From contig CADAOK010000001.1 of assembly GCA_902789515.1 (NCBI GenBank), positions 1-43,042 of the forward strand: DNA of 43,042 nt. The letters run 5' to 3'. The translations under genes were made by a program, and so were the position numbers. Under the pieces are notes generated by a model. That model did no database searches, was not told the origin of the DNA, and was given only the letters and a program-made list of their open reading frames with translations. This document shows, piece after piece, positions 39,891 to 43,042 of the stretch; position 1 is the stretch's first letter; each line of letters opens with the position of its first letter. Source of the stretch: Oscillospiraceae bacterium. Its GTDB lineage: Bacteria; Bacillota; Clostridia; Saccharofermentanales; Saccharofermentanaceae.

Positions 39891-39964
39891 AATTATTTTT
39901 AATTATAATACAAAGTTGTCAGTTTTACTTAAGGTTTTGTAACAATTGGATTTCTTTGAAACAA

Positions 39965-39986
39965 AGGCCGGGCTATTGCCCGGCCT
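39965..39986 (-). terminator. Strong terminator after the major pilin gene
   Basis: AGGCCGGGC and GCCCGGCCT form a perfect 9-bp GC-rich stem with a 4-nt loop, followed on the minus strand by TTGTTT. It lies 47 bp past the pilA stop, so the pilin message ends here or only partly reads into the assembly genes. Confidence 0.85.
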
Positions 39987-40032
39987 CCGCTCTACTCAAG
40001 TATTAGTTTATAATGAACCAGTCAACTAAAAC

Positions 40033-40479
40033 TTATTCCCAAGAATATGTAAATGTCAACTCTCCTGTAGAAGCATCAGGCGCAACGACAATCTTAATTG
40101 CTTTACCGGATGCTACAGTGTTGTACTTATAACCTAAGTATTCATAAGTAGCGTCATTTGTACCCAGAGTGGCTGTTCCCTTACCATACTTAACAGCAGG
40201 TGCACCTGTACCAAGCTTACCAGCATCAGCATCATAATAAAGAGTAATAGAATCTGTTGCTGTACCACCGTTAAATGAAGCAAAACCATCATCAAGATAT
40301 GCTGCTGTTACTGCTGCCTTAGCTGCTCTGAGGTTAGCGATATCTGTAGACTCTCTGGACTTCTCGAGCTGTGTTGTGAAGATCGGGATTGAGATACCTA
40401 CGAGAACACCGATGATAGCTACAACGATCAGGAGCTCTGCGAGTGTGAAGCCCTTCTTGCTTGATCTAATCTTTTTCAT
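40033..40479 (-). CDS. pilA: Major type IV pilin
   Basis: A 148-residue prepilin. The leader MKKIRSSKKG is cleaved before FTLAELLIVVAIIGVLVGISIPIF, a textbook N-methylated pilin helix with Glu at +5. The globular part has Gly/Thr/Ala-rich loops (FNGGTATDSITLYYDADAGKLG) and no cysteine pair. The ATG at 40479 has AAGGAG upstream; the open frame extends 31 residues further into the promoter. It has its own strong promoter and terminator, consistent with being the most abundant subunit. It builds the pilus shaft for adhesion, motility or DNA uptake. Confidence 0.93.
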   Translation of the reverse strand: MKKIRSSKKGFTLAELLIVVAIIGVLVGISIPIFTTQLEKSRESTDIANLRAAKAAVTAAYLDDGFASFNGGTATDSITLYYDADAGKLGTGAPAVKYGKGTATLGTNDATYEYLGYKYNTVASGKAIKIVVAPDASTGELTFTYSWE

Positions 40480-40543
40480 AATCTTGTCTCCTTTCGAACC
40501 CTTTTTGAGTTTGTGTAGGGGGTCACCCTTGATTGATAATTCG

Positions 40544-40572
40544 ATAATAGTCGTCTGCCACATTCCTGTCAA
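40544..40572 (-). promoter_or_regulatory. Consensus promoter of pilA
   Basis: On the minus strand, perfect TTGACA (40567-40572), a 17-bp spacer and TATTAT (40544-40549). The RNA would start near 40537, leaving a leader of about 58 nt to the ATG at 40479 with a small GGG-TGA-CCC hairpin. No c-di-GMP riboswitch signature is seen in that leader. Confidence 0.85.
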
Positions 40573-40634
40573 TATTGTGGAATTCTATTTCAATAATCGT
40601 TAACTGCGGGTTTATAATTTACGGTTTCGTCGTA

Positions 40635-40700
40635 ACAAAATGGTTATTTTTGCCCCTTTTGTGAATGTATTTATGAACAAATTGCGACGGGGCATTTTGT
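40635..40700. repeat. Nested inverted repeat upstream of the uracil permease gene
   Basis: Three arms pair in order: ACAAAATG (40635-40642) with CATTTTGT (40693-40700), GCCCC (40652-40656) with GGGGC (40689-40693), and TTTGT (40658-40662) with ACAAA (40677-40681). It lies between the divergent pilA and permease genes. It contains ACAAAATGGT, which recurs (or its complement) in two of the tandem repeats of this window. Confidence 0.6.
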
Positions 40701-40782
40701 GCTATCCGCTTGTAATAAGAATGTCATATAGAAAATAAAGAGTGTTACGATAGAAAAGACAATCAATCAGGAGGATGTTTTT

Positions 40783-42312
40783 ATGAGTAAATCTTCTCTA
40801 CAAGACGGCGCGGTCTATGATGCCAAGCAACTTGGTACCGGCCGCGTCCTTATTTTGGGACTCCAGCACATGTTCGCCATGTTCGGATCGACTGTCCTGG
40901 TTCCTGCACTTACCGGTCTCTCGGTATCCGCTACCCTGCTCTTTGCCGGTCTGGGAACACTGCTGTTCCACCTGATCTCAAAGAGGAAGGTCCCTGCTTT
41001 CCTGGGTTCTTCCTTCGCATTCCTGGCAGGATATTTCGCGATCGCACCTAACGGAGAGGCTGAGCTTCTGCCGTATGCGTGTTTCGGTGTCGCGTGCGCA
41101 GGTCTCGTATACCTGATCCTTGCAGGTCTCATCAAGGCTTTCGGCGTCAACCGCGTCATGAAGTTCTTCCCGCCCATCGTTACGGGCCCCATCATCATCT
41201 CGATCGGCCTCTGCCTTTCCGGTACGGCCATCAACAGCTGCTCGACCAACTGGCTGGTAGCCGTTGTCGCTATCCTCATCATCGTTATCTGCAACATCTG
41301 GGGCAAGGGCATGGTCAAGATCATCCCTATCCTCCTCGGCGTTGCCGGAGCTTGCCTCGTATGCATCCTCTTCACAGTCCTGCCTATGTCCTCTCTGGTA
41401 GACCTTAACGCAGGCATTGAAGGCGCAACTCCGAACTTCGTTTACTGCATCGGCGGCAACACTAACCTTCAGCTGTTCACGCAGGCAAGCATCGATACGA
41501 TCAATAATGCTGCATGGATCGGACTTCCCTTCCAGATGGAGAACACTGTATTCCACATCTTCACAGGCGGCAATACAGATACGGCACTGCTCCTTAACGC
41601 AGTCATTACCATCGTCCCCATCGCTCTGGCTACAATAGTCGAGCATATCGGCGACGTTTCTGCCATCTCTTCCACAGTAGGCAAGAACTTCATCGCTGAC
41701 CCGGGCCTCCACAGAACACTTACAGGTGACGGTCTTGCTACAACGCTCGCTTCCATCTTCGGTGCTCCGGCCAACACGACATACGGCGAGAACACGGGCG
41801 TTCTTACACTGTCCAAGGTCTTCGACCCGCTCGTAATCGAGCTCGCTGCGCTGTTTGCCATCGTCTTCTCGTTCTCACCCAAGCTCGCTGCCTGCATCGC
41901 AGCTATCCCGACCCCCGTCATCGGCGGCATCTCGCTCGTACTCTACGGCATGATCTCCGCAGTCGGTGTAAGGAATATTGTTGAGAACAGGATCGACTTC
42001 TCCAAAGCGCGCAATGTCATCATCGCCGCTATCATCCTGGTACTCGCCATCGGCGTAACATACTCAGCTGCAGGCTCCATCCAGATTCCCTGCGGTTCCA
42101 TCGGCAGCGACCCGCTCGTTATCTCCCTGTCAGGTCTCGCAGTCGGTTCACTCGTAGGCATAATCCTTAACGCGCTACTTCCCGGCAAGGATTATGATTT
42201 CGAGAACAATCAGATCGCAGCTCAGGCCAAGGACTCCACGATGAGGCCCGACCCTGCAGGCAAGACGATAACCCCGTCAAAGCCCAGGAAAGATAAGAAA
42301 AAGAAGAAGTAA
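40783..42312 (+). CDS. uraA: Uracil permease, NCS2 family
   Basis: A 509-residue transporter with about 14 membrane segments. Family marks are LGLQHMFAMFGSTVLVPALTG at the N-terminus, KVPAFLGSSFAFLAGYF, the substrate-binding Glu in TIVEHIGDVSAISS, and YGENTGVLTLSKVFDP. It imports uracil with protons. The tail after the last segment is long, basic and Lys-rich (SKPRKDKKKKK). Monocistronic, with AGGAGG before ATG and a strong terminator. I see no PyrR-type attenuator in the upstream region. Confidence 0.93.
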   Translation: MSKSSLQDGAVYDAKQLGTGRVLILGLQHMFAMFGSTVLVPALTGLSVSATLLFAGLGTLLFHLISKRKVPAFLGSSFAFLAGYFAIAPNGEAELLPYACFGVACAGLVYLILAGLIKAFGVNRVMKFFPPIVTGPIIISIGLCLSGTAINSCSTNWLVAVVAILIIVICNIWGKGMVKIIPILLGVAGACLVCILFTVLPMSSLVDLNAGIEGATPNFVYCIGGNTNLQLFTQASIDTINNAAWIGLPFQMENTVFHIFTGGNTDTALLLNAVITIVPIALATIVEHIGDVSAISSTVGKNFIADPGLHRTLTGDGLATTLASIFGAPANTTYGENTGVLTLSKVFDPLVIELAALFAIVFSFSPKLAACIAAIPTPVIGGISLVLYGMISAVGVRNIVENRIDFSKARNVIIAAIILVLAIGVTYSAAGSIQIPCGSIGSDPLVISLSGLAVGSLVGIILNALLPGKDYDFENNQIAAQAKDSTMRPDPAGKTITPSKPRKDKKKKK

Positions 42313-42335
42313 GGATTGATTATTTTTAAATAAAG

Positions 42336-42364
42336 AGTGCGTCCGGCAACGGGCGCACTTTTTT
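42336..42364. terminator. Bidirectional terminator, uracil permease / tail-anchored protein
   Basis: A 10-bp stem (AGTGCGTCCG with CGGGCGCACT, one wobble pair) has the tetraloop GCAA and a run of six T on the plus strand; the minus strand also runs into T-rich sequence. Confidence 0.88.
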
Positions 42365-42365
42365 G

Positions 42366-42842
42366 TCAGATGAAAAGCCAGATAAGGCAGCCAATCTCAA
42401 ATGCTATCAGGAGGCAGACAGCAGCAGTATAGATGCCAAGCCGGCCGAGATCGTTGAAGAATTCAGGGTTGGTTGCCTTAAATGCAGATTTGGCATGCTC
42501 GGGGCTGGCCGCTCCCGCCATCGGGTCGGAATTGGTCATTATCTTGTGCCCGCCTTCGGTGTAATCGTTATCGGGATCGTAATAGCGCGTAACATAGGCA
42601 TTGCCGGTGACCTTGCCGGTCTTCCTGGGTTTGACGTCACCGCGGAGCAGAGCCTCGTCCTCGAACGGCTGCATTGCGTTGGCAGATGTTTCGGTGAAGA
42701 CGGTGCGGTCATCTGCGGGGATCGTGTCCCCTTCCCTGTAATGGGTATGGATAGTGAACGCGGGATCCTTTGTATTGGGGACCTTGCGTCCTGGATCCAG
42801 CGTACCGGGTTTCTCAAAAAGCGGTAAGTCTTTCTGTGCCAT
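42366..42842 (-). CDS. Small tail-anchored membrane protein of unknown function
   Basis: A 158-residue protein I do not recognise. It is polar for most of its length (MAQKDLPLFEKPGTLDPGRK, TNSDPMAGAASPEHAKSAF) and ends in one membrane segment at the very C-terminus (IYTAAVCLLIAFEIGCLIWLFI), so it should be held in the membrane facing the cytoplasm. The ATG at 42842 is preferred over the open frame's 42869, as the latter includes a TATAAT. It has no ribosome site; leaderless translation is possible. Its gene converges on the permease gene across a shared terminator. Confidence 0.7.
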   Translation of the reverse strand: MAQKDLPLFEKPGTLDPGRKVPNTKDPAFTIHTHYREGDTIPADDRTVFTETSANAMQPFEDEALLRGDVKPRKTGKVTGNAYVTRYYDPDNDYTEGGHKIMTNSDPMAGAASPEHAKSAFKATNPEFFNDLGRLGIYTAAVCLLIAFEIGCLIWLFI

Positions 42843-42848
42843 AGGTGG

Positions 42849-42854
42849 ATTATA
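42849..42854 (-). promoter_or_regulatory. -10 box adjoining the ATG at 42842
   Basis: Perfect TATAAT on the minus strand ends 6 bp before the ATG. No clear -35 at the ideal distance (AGCAAG at 17 bp; CTGAGC at 20 bp). No ribosome site, so the message may be leaderless. Confidence 0.5.
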
Positions 42855-42880
42855 ACACGATGTGCTCAAATCTTGCTCAG

Positions 42881-42992
42881 TCTACCTTTTTTGTCACCAA
42901 TCTCCCGAAAATGGTAGCACTTTCGGTAGAAATAGGCCTAAATCTACCATTTATGTCACCAAAACTCCCAAAATGGTGACACCGCCGGTAGC
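42881..42992. repeat. 62-bp tandem repeat with double dyad (2 units)
   Basis: Two 50-bp units start at 42881 and 42943. Each reads TCTACC, N6, GTCACC, N14, GGTRRC, then GGTAGM: outer arms TCTACC/GGTAGA (42881/42925) or TCTACC/GGTAGC (42943/42987), inner arms GTCACC/GGTAGC (42893/42913) or GTCACC/GGTGAC (42955/42975). The 12-bp joint between units contains the palindrome TAGGCCTA. AAAATGGT occurs in both. It lies in a 200-bp gap without genes at the window's right edge. Confidence 0.85.
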
Positions 42993-43015
42993 TATGCGCG
43001 CCACTGCGACAAAAA

Positions 43016-43042
43016 AGAGGCCGCACACGCGGTGCAGCCTCT
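43016..43042 (-). terminator. Terminator of a gene beyond the right edge
   Basis: AGAGGC/GCCTCT and GCAC/GTGC form a stem with one mismatch, followed on the minus strand by six T. It should end a minus-strand gene lying past 43042. Confidence 0.7.

Noticed and set aside
31266-40479. Type II secretion system instead of type IV pilus
   Set aside because: PilM, PilN and PilO-like genes, the pilin set and absence of a secretin fit a monoderm type IV pilus; a competence-type com operon would be smaller and lack PilM, PilN and PilO.
40479-40572. c-di-GMP (GEMM) riboswitch in the pilA leader
   Set aside because: The leader is about 58 nt, too short for this riboswitch class, and shows none of its conserved core; only a small GGG-TGA-CCC hairpin is visible.

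Overview
The window looks like chromosomal DNA of an anaerobic, monoderm Firmicute of the class Clostridia, of the gut or rumen type. This rests on ferredoxin-dependent indolepyruvate oxidoreductase, the [FeFe]-hydrogenase maturase HydE, rubrerythrin, secreted proteins with clostridial ChW repeats, AGGAGG-type ribosome sites, and a type IV pilus locus with no outer-membrane secretin. I cannot name genus or species. I see no phage, IS element, CRISPR array, tRNA or rRNA.

Layout. 19-4515 (minus): an aryl-acid operon iorA-iorB-thioesterase-paaK-ACT, fit for oxidative decarboxylation of arylpyruvates to aryl-acetyl-CoA and its interconversion with the free acid. 4595-7121: a ferredoxin-fused aldo/keto reductase and an ArsB/P-protein-like permease. 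7176-9276: four acyltransferases in a tight operon (one CAT fold, three GNAT). 9409-14696: a membrane GGDEF protein, a MmcQ/YjbR protein, a HAD phosphatase paired with glycerol-1-phosphate dehydrogenase, a flavoprotein, a TIGR04076-like protein and a D-2-hydroxyacid dehydrogenase. 14957-24560: two large secreted proteins sharing a six-unit ChW module but with unrelated N-termini (transglutaminase-like versus DUF6273-like). Between them lie a second membrane GGDEF protein, small membrane and zinc-ribbon proteins, two GNATs and HydE. 24746-31198: a lipoprotein, rubrerythrin, a GH94-type glycoside phosphorylase, a MATE exporter and a lipoprotein with an HExxH zinc-protease motif. 31266-40479 (minus): a complete-looking monoderm type IV pilus locus (major pilin, four further pilin-like proteins, PilB, PilC, PilD, PilM, PilN, PilO). 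40783-42842: a uracil permease and a small tail-anchored protein.

How it fits together. PilB carries two back-to-back 24-residue MshEN motifs, the known c-di-GMP-binding module, and two GGDEF proteins are encoded nearby, so pilus assembly is probably tuned by c-di-GMP. The major pilin has its own consensus promoter and a strong terminator, separating it from the assembly genes; pilB, pilC, pilD and pilM start with GTG or TTG while the pilins start with ATG.

The least explained part is non-coding. Three intergenic regions (14710-14892, 26000-26168, 42881-42992) hold tandem repeats of 75, 64 and 62 bp. Their short inverted arms are conserved while the linkers have diverged, and a fourth region (40635-40700) has one nested dyad. 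Several genes also have a -10 box almost touching the ATG and no ribosome site, suggesting leaderless mRNAs.
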